Assembly (NCBI RefSeq): GCF_018343775.1
Contig: NZ_CP074349.1
Span: 2,284,001 to 2,348,000 of the forward strand
DNA from: Pseudomonas cichorii
Lineage (GTDB): Bacteria; Pseudomonadota; Gammaproteobacteria; Pseudomonadales; Pseudomonadaceae
Reading direction: 5' to 3'
DNA: 64,000 nt
Under the pieces are notes generated by a model, which was not told the DNA's origin, did no database searches, and was given only the letters and a program-made list of their open reading frames with translations. This document shows, piece by piece, positions 53,729 through 63,429 of the stretch. Position 1 is the first letter of the stretch. Each line of letters opens with the position of its first letter. Both the position numbers and the translations under genes were made by a program.

Positions 53729-55354
53729 TCAGAAGATATAGTCGGTGGTCAGGAAGCTGGACTCCCGGTTACGGATGATGTCGCTGATCAGTGTCTTGTT
53801 GCTGTCCTGGAACTTGGTCGCTACCAGCGTACGGATCGAGAACACGCGCAAGGCATCGTGAACCGACAGGGTGCCCTCGGCGGAATTCTTGCGGCCATTG
53901 AACGGGTACTGGTCCGGGCCTCGCTGGCATTGGGCGTTGATATTGATCCGGCCCACCTGATTGGCAAAGGCATCCACCAGTCGTCCGACCTGGGTTGAGT
54001 CATTGCCGAATATGCTCAGTTGCTGGCCGAAGTCGGAGTCGAGCACATAGTCGATCACGGTTTGCAGATCCCGATAAGCGACTACCGGCACGACCGGGCC
54101 GAACTGTTCTTCGTGGTAGACGCGCATGTCCGGTGTCACGGGGTACAGCAGGGCAGGGTAGAAGAAGGTTTCGCTGACGTCTGCGCCGCCTTCATTGACG
54201 ACTCGGGCACCCTTTGCAGTGGCGTCGACAACCAGGCCTTGCAGGTAGTCAGTCTTGCCTGGCTCCGGCAGTGGCGTAAGGGACACGCCAGGCTCCCAAG
54301 GCATGCCGGGCTTCAACTGTGCCAGCTTCTGCTGGAACTTCTCCAGAAAACCATCCACCACATCCTCATGAACGAAGAGGATCTTCAGGGCTGTGCAACG
54401 TTGACCATTGAAAGACAGCGAACCGGTCACCGCTTCGTTGACGGCGTTATCCAGATCCACATCGGGCAGCACGATGCCGGGATTTTTTGCATCCAGCCCC
54501 AGCGCGGCACGAAGGCGGTGAGGGCGGGGATGCAGCTTTTTCAGGTCGCTGGCGGCCTTGTTGGTGCCGATAAAGGCAAAGATGTCGATCTTGCCGGTGG
54601 CCATCAAGGCACTGACCGTTTCCCTGCCGCGCCCGTAGATCACATTGATGACCCCGGCCGGAAAGCTGTCCCGAAAGGCTTCAAGCAGCGGACGAATCAG
54701 CAGCACGCCGAACTTTGCGGGCTTGAAGACCACGGTATTGCCCATGATCAGGGCCGGAATGAGGGTGGTGAAGGTTTCGTTGAGCGGATAATTGTAAGGC
54801 CCCATGCACAGCGTCACGCCAAGCGGTACACGACGGATCTGGCCAAGGGTGTCCTGTTCCAGCTCGAAACGACTGGAGCGGCGGTCCAGTTCTTTCAGGG
54901 CATTGATGGTGTCGACGATGTAATCGCAGGTACGGTCGAACTCCTTTTCCGAGTCCTTGAGGTTCTTGCCGATCTCCCACATCAGCAGATTCACCACGGC
55001 CTGGCGTTGTTCACGCATGCGTTTGAGGAACGACTCTACATGCTGAATGCGCTCCACCACACGCATTGTCGGCCAGCGACCCTGGCCACGATCATAAGCC
55101 TGAACCGCAGCATCGAGTGCCGTCATGGCCGTTTCTGCATCCAGCAGCGGCGTACTGCCCAGAATCACCGACTCAAGCCCCGTTTCACTTCTCAGACAAA
55201 CCGGACTGCGCACTGGGGCCAGTGGCCCTTGCCATGATTGCAGGACGCCATTGACCAGATATTCCCGTTGCTCGATTGCCGGGCCTGTACGGTACTGTTC
55301 CGGGATGTCGTCAGCGGTAGGGAACAGCGTTTCAAGACGGTTGGCCTGGGTCAT
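53729..55354 (-). CDS. gapN: NADP-dependent glyceraldehyde-3-phosphate dehydrogenase type aldehyde dehydrogenase
   Basis: 541 residues from ATG 55354, preceded by AGGAGA. Aldehyde dehydrogenase features: GPYNYPLNETFTTLIPAL, VVFKPAKFG, the catalytic cysteine in FNGQRCTALK, and YHEEQFGPVVPVV. It ends with IYSQNAQ-type terminal sequence specific to the GapN group (NAQCQRGPDQYPFNGRKNSAEGTLS). GapN oxidises glyceraldehyde-3-phosphate to 3-phosphoglycerate with NADP. The protein is longer than Gram-positive GapN (about 475) because of an N-terminal extension, as in other pseudomonads. It is monocistronic. Confidence 0.83.
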   Translation of the reverse strand: MTQANRLETLFPTADDIPEQYRTGPAIEQREYLVNGVLQSWQGPLAPVRSPVCLRSETGLESVILGSTPLLDAETAMTALDAAVQAYDRGQGRWPTMRVVERIQHVESFLKRMREQRQAVVNLLMWEIGKNLKDSEKEFDRTCDYIVDTINALKELDRRSSRFELEQDTLGQIRRVPLGVTLCMGPYNYPLNETFTTLIPALIMGNTVVFKPAKFGVLLIRPLLEAFRDSFPAGVINVIYGRGRETVSALMATGKIDIFAFIGTNKAASDLKKLHPRPHRLRAALGLDAKNPGIVLPDVDLDNAVNEAVTGSLSFNGQRCTALKILFVHEDVVDGFLEKFQQKLAQLKPGMPWEPGVSLTPLPEPGKTDYLQGLVVDATAKGARVVNEGGADVSETFFYPALLYPVTPDMRVYHEEQFGPVVPVVAYRDLQTVIDYVLDSDFGQQLSIFGNDSTQVGRLVDAFANQVGRININAQCQRGPDQYPFNGRKNSAEGTLSVHDALRVFSIRTLVATKFQDSNKTLISDIIRNRESSFLTTDYIF

Positions 55355-55476
55355 CTCGTTCTCCTTTCTGTGATAAGCGTGCGGGGCAAGCGAACACACT
55401 ACGCCACAGCAAACCCGCGACGAAACCCTGCGCCTGCAAATGACTGTTTATGCTCAATATTTTTTCAAGGGGATGC

Positions 55477-55504
55477 TTGACTTACCTATTTTAATCAGTA
55501 AGAT
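55477..55504 (+). promoter_or_regulatory. Sigma-70 promoter for tRNA-Asn
   Basis: TTGACT (55477-55482), 16 bases, TAAGAT (55499-55504), placing the start a few bases before the tRNA. Confidence 0.6.
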
Positions 55505-55513
55505 AGCCCTCAT

Positions 55514-55589
<76 letters not shown>

Positions 55590-55597
55590 GAATTTCA

Positions 55598-55710
55598 GGA
55601 TGTAAATCAAGGTCTTGCGTCGTTTCTGCTGAAAGCGCATACCAATGACGGCTGATACGTCATTGGGCTTTCAGAAGTGAAAACGTCCAAGACCTTGTTT
55701 TTTTACATCC
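55598..55710. repeat. 113-base nested inverted repeat after tRNA-Asn
   Basis: Three nested pairs: GGATGTAAA ... TTTACATCC (ends), AAGGTCTTG ... CAAGACCTT, and CTGAAAGC ... GCTTTCAG around the inner hairpin CCAATGACG-N7-CGTCATTGG. The 3' arm has a run of seven T. It could be a structured RNA, a terminator for the tRNA, or a MITE-like element. No coding frame is convincing. Confidence 0.7.
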
Positions 55711-56171
55711 GGAAACAAAGTCGCACTCCCTATTTTGACGATCCGGCGCCGTCTCTAATCAATCGATTTAGAGGCTTGCATCATGAGAATCGTATCCATC
55801 TTCAGGTGCTTTACGCTATCGGCCCCCCTCGCAAAGGCAAGTCCTGCAGGGGATTGGCGTTTGCTTTCTGATTCGCTTTTCAGCCATCGCTTCAAATGAT
55901 GCTTCGGCCTTTTCTGTATTTTTTGGGGTGTGGTCACCGTTCCGGCCGAGGATCCCCCAGTTGCGTGTTGTTGCAGCTCTTCCGGTAATGCATGCACACG
56001 GCCCGCATGGTTTCACGTGCCATAAGCACTGAGAAACCTTCATCAACTCTAACTGACACCCTGGGGCTGAAATATCTAAAAACACATTTTCTTGAGAAGT
56101 GTTGTACGACGTCTAATAAGTTGTGTTCGACTGCTGTCGATCCAACAAAAACAATAATGGAGACATCCTCT
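55711..56171. other. Intergenic stretch before the Nramp-like gene, no gene seen
   Basis: About 460 bases without a convincing coding frame. An open frame continuous with the transporter begins at 55992 but has no family similarity before 56172. Metal-responsive operators were not recognised. Confidence 0.5.
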
Positions 56172-57473
56172 ATGGCAAGCATTCCTTCCGTCGAAGGTCA
56201 GGCATCCGGGCGCGCGCAAAATCGTTTTACACGAATGCTGAAACTACTGGGCCCCGGCATCATTGCCGTACTGTCCTGGCTAGGTGCAGGTGACCTGATT
56301 ACGTCGTCTGTCGCAGGAGCGAATTACGGTTACGCGATGATGTGGGTGTTGGCGGTTTCTCTGCTGCTCAGATATCTGATCGTAAACATCATTGCTCGCT
56401 TCCAGTTGTGCAACAACCAAGGCATGACAATCCTTCAGGGCTATGCGCAACTGAATCCCTTTTTTGCCTGGTTCATGCTTGTTTATGCCTTGCTGATGGG
56501 GCATTTGATGAATGCCTACATGATCAAAGGGGCAGGTGAGTCGCTGGCGATGCTGTTCAAGATCGACCACCCATTGCTCTGTTCGGTTGCGGTGGTGCTG
56601 GCTGTCTGGATGCTGGTCGGTCGTAACATCTATTCAATGATCGAAGGCGTGATGAAGCTGTTGCTGGCGGTCATGACCCTGGCCTTTATCGCCCTGGCTG
56701 TCATGTCCGGCCCGGATGTTGTGGGTATCGTCAAAGGCACCATCGGTTTCAGTATCCCGCCGGATGAAGGTGTGCATGGTGCGCTGTTGGTTGCGGTGTC
56801 GGTGATCGGCGCGGTTGCAGGTTCCATTGCAAACTTCGTGCATCCCTATGTCATGCGCCAGAAGGGCTGGGTAGGGCCGCAGCACAAGCGTGTTCAACGT
56901 AACGATTTATTGTTTGCCGTGTGCGTCGGGATCGTCATTAACCTGGCCATCTGGATTGTCGGAGCGGAAATTCTGCGACCAAACGGTATCGAGGTGAAGA
57001 CTCTGGGGGACTTGGGCAAGGCGCTGGAAATGTTCTTTGGCCCCGCTGGTTGGTATGTGTTCTTTATCGGCGTATTCGCGACCCTGTTCGCCAGTATTTC
57101 AGGAAAAACCACTGCATTCCCGATGTTGATTACCGATGCGCTCCAGCATGTTCTTCCTGCACGTCGCGAGAAGTACGGTAAAGAGTTTCACCATGACCCC
57201 ATGCACAAGTGGTTCATGCTGTTCATTCTGGTGACGCCATTGATCTGGTCGCTGCCAGGCATGCCGGATTTCGTGACCTTGACCATCGGGGTCAGTGCGC
57301 TGAATATCATTGGTTTGCCGGTCATTTCGCTGGGCCTGCTGATCATGTCCAACCAGAAGTCGCTGCTGGATAAGAAATATCGCAATAACCTGTTTGAAAA
57401 TATCGCATTGCTCTTCGCAACATGCCTGGCGCTCTGGGTCGCTTTCCAGTTGGGTGTCGATCTGTTTGCCTGA
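56172..57473 (+). CDS. Nramp-superfamily metal transporter, non-canonical binding site
   Basis: 433 residues from ATG 56172, nine bases after GGAG; ATG 56157 is possible. About 11 membrane helices. The first helix reads GPGIIAVLSWLGAGDLITSSVAGANYGY, aligning with the Nramp start, but the metal-binding D-P-G-N is G-A-G-D. Helix 6 (VIGAVAGSIANFVHPYVM) lacks the M-P-H motif. ISGKTTAFPMLITDAL-type sequence near residue 320 is family-like. Canonical Nramp proteins import manganese or iron; with both motifs changed, the ion cannot be presumed and magnesium is an option. Confidence 0.8.
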   Translation: MASIPSVEGQASGRAQNRFTRMLKLLGPGIIAVLSWLGAGDLITSSVAGANYGYAMMWVLAVSLLLRYLIVNIIARFQLCNNQGMTILQGYAQLNPFFAWFMLVYALLMGHLMNAYMIKGAGESLAMLFKIDHPLLCSVAVVLAVWMLVGRNIYSMIEGVMKLLLAVMTLAFIALAVMSGPDVVGIVKGTIGFSIPPDEGVHGALLVAVSVIGAVAGSIANFVHPYVMRQKGWVGPQHKRVQRNDLLFAVCVGIVINLAIWIVGAEILRPNGIEVKTLGDLGKALEMFFGPAGWYVFFIGVFATLFASISGKTTAFPMLITDALQHVLPARREKYGKEFHHDPMHKWFMLFILVTPLIWSLPGMPDFVTLTIGVSALNIIGLPVISLGLLIMSNQKSLLDKKYRNNLFENIALLFATCLALWVAFQLGVDLFA

Positions 57474-57482
57474 TACCGAGTT

Positions 57483-57508
57483 GCCGAGGAGGCTGATTGC
57501 CTCTTCGG
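57483..57508 (+). terminator. Candidate terminator hairpin after the Nramp-like gene
   Basis: GCCGAGGAGGC-N5-GCCTCTTCGG-type stem starts ten bases after the stop codon, followed by a T/C-rich stretch. Strong stem but only a weak U-run. Confidence 0.45.
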
Positions 57509-57569
57509 TTCTCGGCTTCTCGTTCTTGGAGTTTCGTCAGGGGCTGAGCTTGCAATGTGCGGATACTGG

Positions 57570-57600
57570 CCCAGGCTTCTGACTGGTGCAGAAGCCTGGG
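57570..57600. terminator. Bidirectional terminator between convergent genes
   Basis: CCCAGGCTTC-N11-GAAGCCTGGG, a perfect 10-base-pair stem ending ten bases before the stop codon of the chemoreceptor gene on the other strand. Confidence 0.6.
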
Positions 57601-57610
57601 TCTTCAGGGC

Positions 57611-59233
57611 TCAGACCTGAAACTTGGCCACTTCCCGTTGCAGGCCCGTCGCGAGGTTGTCCAGGTTGCTGCTGGTCTTGAGCAGTTCCTGAATCGATTG
57701 GTTGTTCTGTTCGGCCATTTGCGCCGAGCGTTCTACGCTTCGGGCCACGTCCTGGCTGGCGGCAGTCTGTTCGCGAAGGGCGAAGGAAATCTGATCGACT
57801 ACATGCAGTACTTTGCTGGAGCTGTCGCGGATTTCGATGATGGCCTGGCCGGCAGTTCCGGCCATGGTCACGCCCTGGTTCACTTCCTCTACGCCATTGC
57901 GCATGGTTTCTACCGTTTCGCGAACCCCAGCCTGAATCTTCTCGATCATGCCTGCGATTTCCTTGGTCGACTTGCCGGTGTTCTGTGCCAGCAGGCGCAC
58001 CTCATCGGCAACCACTGCGAAACCGCGACCTTGTTCTCCGGCACGGGCTGCTTCGATGGCGGCATTGAGTGCCAGGAGGTTGGTCTGGTCTGCGATGCCT
58101 TGAATCACGCCGATAATCGACGAAATGTGTTCCGAATGCTGACCAAGATCGGCGACCTGGGCAGATGAATGCTGTACCGTCTTGGCTATGCCGCTCATGC
58201 TGGAAAGCGTGTTTTCGATGACGTGTGCACCTTCCCTGGATTGCTGTCCCGAATGGCTGGCGATCTGGTGGGCTTCATCGGCGTTTTCGGAAACATGATG
58301 GATGCTTACGGTCAGCTCTTCGATGGTGGCGGCCATCATCGAGGCTGATGTCGATTGTTCCTGAATGGCTCCGGACAATTGTGTGGAGGCACCTGAAATC
58401 TGTTGCACGGCAACGACCAGTTGATTCGCCGCCTGGTTTATCTGCTGGATCGTTTCGCGCAAGCGATTCTGCATGCGATCGAAGGCTTTCGGCAGTTCGT
58501 CATGACTGCTGGTGTCGATGGCTGTATCCAGCTTGCCATTGGCAATTGCGGTGGCAGCATCGATGGCCATTTGCAGGCGCGCCGTGGTGCTGCGCCCTAG
58601 GGTGGCAGCCAGAAAAAGAGAGAGTGCGACGGCGGCAAGGCCTCCCCAGATCAGGATCATGAGGGCAAGCTCCTTCGAGCTCTTCATGTGCTGGCTTCTT
58701 TTTTCCAGCAGTTGGTTCTCTGCTCCTTTGATCTCGGCCAGGGTGGCGCGCATGCTGTCCATCTTGGCTTTGTCGGCACCTGACGTAATGCGCTTGTCCA
58801 GTTCATCGTCGGGCATGTCGCGTGCTGTCAGGTCCTTGCGCAGCGCAATGATTGGATTGATATCTTCGTTTATCCAGCGTTTTTGGGTTTCCTCCAGCAG
58901 GGCGAGGCGCCGTTGCTGATCCGGATTGTCAGCTGTCAGCTGTTTGAGTGACTGAAGCTTTTCAGAGAAGCTTTTTTCTCCCACGATCAACGGTTCCAGA
59001 AACGAATCCTTTGAAGAGATGACGAAGCCTCGCATGCCGGTTTCGATGTTGACCAGTTGTTCAAGGGCCAGTTGCGTATCGCTGAGGACCTGATAGGTGT
59101 GAATATTGCTGTTCGTGGCATCCTGGACTTGCTCAAAACCCCGATAGGCACCCACCACCAATATGGAAATAATGACGCTGACAGTAGCGAAACTTAAGTA
59201 AAGTTTCTGAGAAATGCTGAGTTTTTTAAACAT
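57611..59233 (-). CDS. Methyl-accepting chemotaxis protein with CHASE3-type sensor
   Basis: 540 residues. Membrane helices at about 11-30 and 190-210 flank a helical periplasmic sensor with NIETGMRGFVISSKDSFLEP, the CHASE3 pattern. A HAMP domain (TARLQMAIDAATAIANGKLDTAI) and the signalling domain follow; the hairpin tip NLLALNAAIEAARAGEQGRGFAVVADEVR is intact. There is no C-terminal CheR-binding pentapeptide (ends EVAKFQV). It relays an unknown stimulus to CheA. Confidence 0.93.
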   Translation of the reverse strand: MFKKLSISQKLYLSFATVSVIISILVVGAYRGFEQVQDATNSNIHTYQVLSDTQLALEQLVNIETGMRGFVISSKDSFLEPLIVGEKSFSEKLQSLKQLTADNPDQQRRLALLEETQKRWINEDINPIIALRKDLTARDMPDDELDKRITSGADKAKMDSMRATLAEIKGAENQLLEKRSQHMKSSKELALMILIWGGLAAVALSLFLAATLGRSTTARLQMAIDAATAIANGKLDTAIDTSSHDELPKAFDRMQNRLRETIQQINQAANQLVVAVQQISGASTQLSGAIQEQSTSASMMAATIEELTVSIHHVSENADEAHQIASHSGQQSREGAHVIENTLSSMSGIAKTVQHSSAQVADLGQHSEHISSIIGVIQGIADQTNLLALNAAIEAARAGEQGRGFAVVADEVRLLAQNTGKSTKEIAGMIEKIQAGVRETVETMRNGVEEVNQGVTMAGTAGQAIIEIRDSSSKVLHVVDQISFALREQTAASQDVARSVERSAQMAEQNNQSIQELLKTSSNLDNLATGLQREVAKFQV

Positions 59234-59902
59234 GGGCTACTCCTGAGTTAGCCATTGTTGGTGGGGGTGCTTGGTTTTTTCATTAATTTGATGGTGGGGG
59301 GGCGGGCAACGACTTATTATCGTCTGTCTGGCTGTTAACTTTAGAGCAGGAATGGAGGGATTTTGTATTGTCCCAGGAGTTGGGGGCATAAGGATTAAAA
59401 CAAGAATTTTAGTTTTTATTCAATAAGTCATTGATTTATGGTGGTTGTGGAGTGGGTGTCGCTTGCTGAAGAGAAAGTTTGCGGCATTCATTTGGCTTGA
59501 TATCAGGGCATGGTCTTTTTAATTTTCCTTCAATTAGATCGAGCAATACCTTGTCGACTTGCTCGTACTTCCTTGTCTCGTGCACTAACCGGTTTCTCCG
59601 TAAGTTATATATGCTCGGTTCTGGTGCGCCAACTTAGTTGTCAGTTATCGGCTGTCTGCGGTGCTGAAGATGGGTTGGCTTGAGTGGTAGCTGGTTTGAT
59701 GATTTTTTCCGGTCAGGATTTTGTGCTGTTTTTATGTTTTTATGTTTTTATTTTTGTCAAGTAAAATATTATTCATGTGTCTCTGTATATAAATATTCAT
59801 GATTCCGAGGATACATTCTCCCACGGCAGCCAGCTCTGCCAGCAAGAAAACAAAAAGCCTTACTCGCATCAACTCAATATCAAGCTATCGAGAGGAAGCA
59901 TC
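59234..59902. other. AT-rich intergenic stretch, no gene seen
   Basis: About 670 bases, clearly richer in A and T than the flanks and with no convincing coding frame. The 3' part probably holds the promoter and leader of the small secreted-protein gene. A triplicated octamer lies at 59728-59751. Confidence 0.5.
59728..59751 (+). repeat. Tandem octamer GTTTTTAT x3
   Basis: Three perfect copies of GTTTTTAT in a row, about 150 bases upstream of the small secreted-protein gene. Slippage-prone; might alter promoter spacing. Confidence 0.6.
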
Positions 59903-60172
59903 ATGAATCGAGTAACAGGTAAGTCCGTATTGAAAAAGCTCATGGTCACTACCGCAGCCGTGATCGGTTTGCAAGGAATGGCGTTTGCTGCTGTCAGTCA
60001 GCAACCTGTTTCTGTCCAGGAAGGTAAATATGCCCAGGTCCAGGCTCGGGATGCGGCCAAGGCCGGAGTCAGGAGCTCCACGGCGATGCCGCTGCAGGTC
60101 GCCAGTCGCCTGAGCAGCAGTGGTTTGCGCATCAACAAGGCGTGCGATGATACCGGGCTGCCTTGCCGCTGA
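59903..60172 (+). CDS. Small secreted protein of unknown function
   Basis: 89 residues from ATG 59903, preceded by GAGGAAG. A clear signal peptide (LMVTTAAVIGLQGMAFA, cleavage before AVSQQ) leaves about 60 residues, rich in Ala, Ser, Gln and Arg, with two cysteines near the end (KACDDTGLPC) that could form a disulfide. I do not recognise the family. It is flanked by a long AT-rich region and a convergent LysR gene, so nothing in the context explains it. An upstream in-frame extension (from 59777) lacks coding character. Confidence 0.7.
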   Translation: MNRVTGKSVLKKLMVTTAAVIGLQGMAFAAVSQQPVSVQEGKYAQVQARDAAKAGVRSSTAMPLQVASRLSSSGLRINKACDDTGLPCR

Positions 60173-60251
60173 AATGTCGTAATGGAAGCTGCAGTCGCGC
60201 GCTGAATGTGTGCGGCTGCAGCAAGATCTGTCATTTGCGTGATGGTCTGCG

Positions 60252-61124
60252 TCACGTGCCTTGCACCCGTCCCTCAACCAGCTCAATCAACAACCTCACC
60301 GGCTCGCTCAAGCTCTCTCTGGTCCGATGCACCAACCCCACATCGCGATGAAACGTATGCGCGCCTAAATCCAGCGCCCGCACTTCGGCAGGCCATTGCC
60401 TGTGATCGGCTGTTTGCGGAACCAGTGCCACGCCTAGGCCATTGGCGACCAGTTTGATGATGGCTTCCAGTTCGTCCAGCTCGCAGGCTTCGCGCAGGGT
60501 GAAGTGCATCTGGCGCAGGAAGCGGTCGACCTGTCGGCCGCCGAACGAGGTGCGGTCGTAGCGGATCAGGGGCTGGGTGGACAGCAGTTCGGCCCAGTCA
60601 TCGCCGGGTAGGTGGCTCGGGGCGATCAGGCGATAGGGTTCGCTGGCCAGGGCGGTCCAGCGCAGGTCGCTTTGCAGTGCGAACGGTGGACGGATGATGG
60701 CGGTCATGTCGATCTCGCCAGCATCCACCAGGTTAAGCAGTTGCATGGAGACGCCGGGTATCACGCGGGTGCGGCACTGTGGCCATTGGCGGTGAAAGGC
60801 TGCCAGTGCGTCGGGGAGCAGTGAGCGCTGGACCGAGGCAATTGCGCCGATGTTGACCAGTACGCTCTCGGGTTGTCCGCTGGCTGTCGAGCCAAGGTTG
60901 TTGTAGAGGCGGATCAGTTCCTGGGCTTGCAGGAGGGTCTGATGTCCCATTCGATTGAGCTGTGCCGAGCGGCCCTTGCGGTCGAATAGCTGATAGCCAA
61001 GTTCGGTTTCGAGACGTTGCATCTGTGCGCTGACGGCGGCCTGAGTCAGGCCTATGCGGTTTCCGGCGGCGGCGAAGGTGCCTTCCTGTGCGACTGCGAC
61101 AAGGGTCTTCAGCTCACGAATCAT
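60252..61124 (-). CDS. LysR-family regulator (divergent to the VOC gene)
   Basis: 290 residues from ATG 61124 (MIRELKTLVAVAQEG). HTH: GTFAAAGNRIGLTQAAVSAQMQRLETELGYQLFDRKG. The effector domain has LVNIGAIASVQRSLLPDALAAFH and the GLGVALVPQ pattern. It is divergent from a VOC-family gene 137 bases away across an AT-rich region and probably controls it. Confidence 0.88.
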   Translation of the reverse strand: MIRELKTLVAVAQEGTFAAAGNRIGLTQAAVSAQMQRLETELGYQLFDRKGRSAQLNRMGHQTLLQAQELIRLYNNLGSTASGQPESVLVNIGAIASVQRSLLPDALAAFHRQWPQCRTRVIPGVSMQLLNLVDAGEIDMTAIIRPPFALQSDLRWTALASEPYRLIAPSHLPGDDWAELLSTQPLIRYDRTSFGGRQVDRFLRQMHFTLREACELDELEAIIKLVANGLGVALVPQTADHRQWPAEVRALDLGAHTFHRDVGLVHRTRESLSEPVRLLIELVEGRVQGT

Positions 61125-61261
61125 TGATAAATCTCTTTTGTATATCTGAGAAATATATATTGATTTTATTGTTGGGTCGCTACTTCTATGATTTCTCCAG
61201 TACATAAACAACGGGAAGCAAAACCTTCCGGTTGATAAAAACCAAGAGCCTGGAGTTTCTG

Positions 61262-61687
61262 ATGAGTCTTTCTCCCTTTCACCTTGCGATCCCCGTTTAC
61301 GATCTTGCGGCTGCGCGTTCCTTCTATGGTCAGGTTTTTGGTCTGGAAGAAGGGCGCTCCAGCGATCATTGGGTCGATTTCAATTTCTATGGCCACCAAC
61401 TGGTGATTCACGAAGCGCCGAAGAACGCGGTGCAGGAAAGTGCGCATAGCAATCCGGTGGACGGACATGACGTGCCTGTTCCGCACTTTGGCATCGTATT
61501 GCAGTGGGAGCAGTGGGAAGCGCTTGCCGAGCGTTTGAGGTCGTTCGAGACTCGTTTCGTGATCGAGCCTTACATCCGGTTCAAGGGGCAGGTGGGTGAG
61601 CAGGCGACGATGTTTCTGCTGGACCCTTGTGGCAACGCACTGGAGTTCAAGGCGTTCAAGGATATGGGGCAGTTGTTCGCGAAGTAG
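61262..61687 (+). CDS. VOC-superfamily (glyoxalase/dioxygenase-fold) protein
   Basis: 141 residues from ATG 61262 ([15 protein letters not shown]), eight bases after GGAG. Metal-ligand-like residues: His in SPFHLAIPV, His in VPHFGIVL, and Glu in GNALEFKAF. The order matches VOC enzymes such as glyoxalase I-like and dioxygenase-like proteins. The reaction is unknown. Its divergent LysR neighbour is the likely regulator. Confidence 0.87.
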   Translation: MSLSPFHLAIPVYDLAAARSFYGQVFGLEEGRSSDHWVDFNFYGHQLVIHEAPKNAVQESAHSNPVDGHDVPVPHFGIVLQWEQWEALAERLRSFETRFVIEPYIRFKGQVGEQATMFLLDPCGNALEFKAFKDMGQLFAK

Positions 61688-61740
61688 GAGTCAGGAGGGA
61701 AGGTAGGGGAGGCGGTAAAGCGGTATTTCCCGGCTGCAGA

Positions 61741-61775
61741 AAAAAGCCCCATCAAACCAGGTTTGATGGGGCTTT
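61741..61775. terminator. Bidirectional terminator between the VOC and mqo genes
   Basis: AAAGCCCCATCAAAC-N3-GTTTGATGGGGCTTT with A-run before and T-run within the arm ends, so it can stop transcription from both sides. Confidence 0.85.
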
Positions 61776-61779
61776 GGCA

Positions 61780-63417
61780 TTACAGCGCCATATCAGTCGC
61801 TGCGTTGCTTTCGCGTGGCTTGGCAGGTGTTGCTGCCGGAGCCGGTGCTGCAGCGCCAACAGCTGGAGGTGCTGGAAGTTGCAGGATTTCGCTGGTGTAA
61901 GCCCATTCCTTGGCAACCTGATCAGGATGATCGTTCAGCTTGGTGCCGTAGCTTGGGATGATCTGGTGCAGCTTTTCCTGCCAGGCAGGGGTTGCAACCT
62001 TGTCTTTGAAGACCTTCTCGAGAACGCCCAGCATGATCGGAGCTGCGGTCGATGCACCTGGCGATGCACCCAGCAGGCCGGCAAGGCTGTTGTCCTTGGC
62101 GCTGACAATCTCGGTACCCAGTTTCAGGACGCCGCCTTTCTCTTCATCACGCTTGATGATCTGAACGCGCTGACCTGCCTGCCACAGACGCCAGTCTTCT
62201 TTCTTGGCGTTAGGGAAGTATTCTTTCAGGGCTGCGAAGCGATCGTCATCGGACTGCATCAACTGGCCGGCAAGGTACTCAACCAGTGGGTATTCCTTGA
62301 TGCCGACTCGGGTCATTGGCCAGACGTTGTGCAGGGTGGTGCTGGTCAGCAGGTCCAGGTAAGAGCCTTCTTTCAGGAACTTCGTGGAGAAGGTCGCGAA
62401 TGGGCCAAACAGGATAACGCGCTTGCCATCCAGTACGCGGGTGTCCAGGTGAGGAACCGACATCGGAGGTGCGCCAACCGAAGCCTGACCATAGGCCTTG
62501 GCCATGTGCAGGTCAGCGATCTGTGGGTTTTCGGTCACGAGGAATGAACCGCCGACAGGGAAGGCACCGTATTCCTTGGCTTCAGGAATACCGGACTTTT
62601 GCAGCAGGTGCAGTGCACCGCCGCCCGCGCCGATGAATACGAACTTGGCGTCGGTTTCGGTTTCTTTACCGTCTTTCAGGTTCTTGTAGGACACGCGCCA
62701 CGAGCCATCAGCATTACGCTTGATGTCTTCGACTTCGCTCGACAGTTGCAGATTGAAGTTAGGCTGGTTTTTCAGATGGCCCACGAACTGGCGAGTGATT
62801 TCGCCGAAGTTCACGTCGGTACCGATCGGAGTCCAGGTCGCCGCGATTTTCTGGTTCGGGTCACGCCCTTCCATCATCAGCGGAACCCACTTCTTGATCT
62901 GCTCCTGATCTTCGGAGTACTGCATGGCGCTGAAGAGAGGGTTGACCTTCAGGGCGTCATAGCGGCGTTTCAGGAACGAGATGTTCTTTTCGCCCCACAG
63001 GAAGCTCATGTGCGGGGTGTAGTTGATGAACGAACGCGGGTTTTTCAACACACCGTTCTTGACCTGCCACGCCCAGAACTGGCGGGAGATCTGGAAGGAT
63101 TCGTTGATTTCGATGGCCTTGGAGACGTCGATCTTGCCGTCTTTTTCTGGCGTGTAGTTCAGCTCGGCCAGGGCAGAGTGACCCGTACCGGCGTTGTTCC
63201 AGCCGTTCGAGCTTTCCTGGGCTACACCATCAAGACGTTCAACCATTTCGATCGACCAGCCTGGCTCCAGCTCATTGAGCCAGATACCCAGGGTCGAACT
63301 CATTATTCCTCCCCCGATGAGCAAAACGTCTACTTTTTTTGCTTCAGCCGCATGCAAGGGCATGAGACCCATCGACATAGCCAGCCCCAGCAGAGCCGTG
63401 TTCATTTTCTTCAACAT
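61780..63417 (-). CDS. mqo: Malate:quinone oxidoreductase with N-terminal signal-like sequence
   Basis: 545 residues from ATG 63417 ([14 protein letters not shown]); ATG 63429 (MDHSML) is possible. The FAD-binding motif [19 protein letters not shown], then [33 protein letters not shown], are diagnostic of Mqo. It oxidises malate to oxaloacetate and passes electrons to quinone at the inner membrane. The N-terminus looks like a signal peptide ([12 protein letters not shown]) and the C-terminus has an Ala/Pro-rich tail ([18 protein letters not shown]), both seen in one Pseudomonas Mqo paralogue group. It is monocistronic. Confidence 0.92.
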   Translation of the reverse strand: MLKKMNTALLGLAMSMGLMPLHAAEAKKVDVLLIGGGIMSSTLGIWLNELEPGWSIEMVERLDGVAQESSNGWNNAGTGHSALAELNYTPEKDGKIDVSKAIEINESFQISRQFWAWQVKNGVLKNPRSFINYTPHMSFLWGEKNISFLKRRYDALKVNPLFSAMQYSEDQEQIKKWVPLMMEGRDPNQKIAATWTPIGTDVNFGEITRQFVGHLKNQPNFNLQLSSEVEDIKRNADGSWRVSYKNLKDGKETETDAKFVFIGAGGGALHLLQKSGIPEAKEYGAFPVGGSFLVTENPQIADLHMAKAYGQASVGAPPMSVPHLDTRVLDGKRVILFGPFATFSTKFLKEGSYLDLLTSTTLHNVWPMTRVGIKEYPLVEYLAGQLMQSDDDRFAALKEYFPNAKKEDWRLWQAGQRVQIIKRDEEKGGVLKLGTEIVSAKDNSLAGLLGASPGASTAAPIMLGVLEKVFKDKVATPAWQEKLHQIIPSYGTKLNDHPDQVAKEWAYTSEILQLPAPPAVGAAAPAPAATPAKPRESNAATDMAL

Positions 63418-63429
63418 ACTGTGATCCAT

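Noticed and set aside
55992..56171. 60-codon N-terminal extension of the Nramp-like protein
   Set aside because: Sequence before ATG 56172 is not family-like and a good GGAG site precedes 56172.
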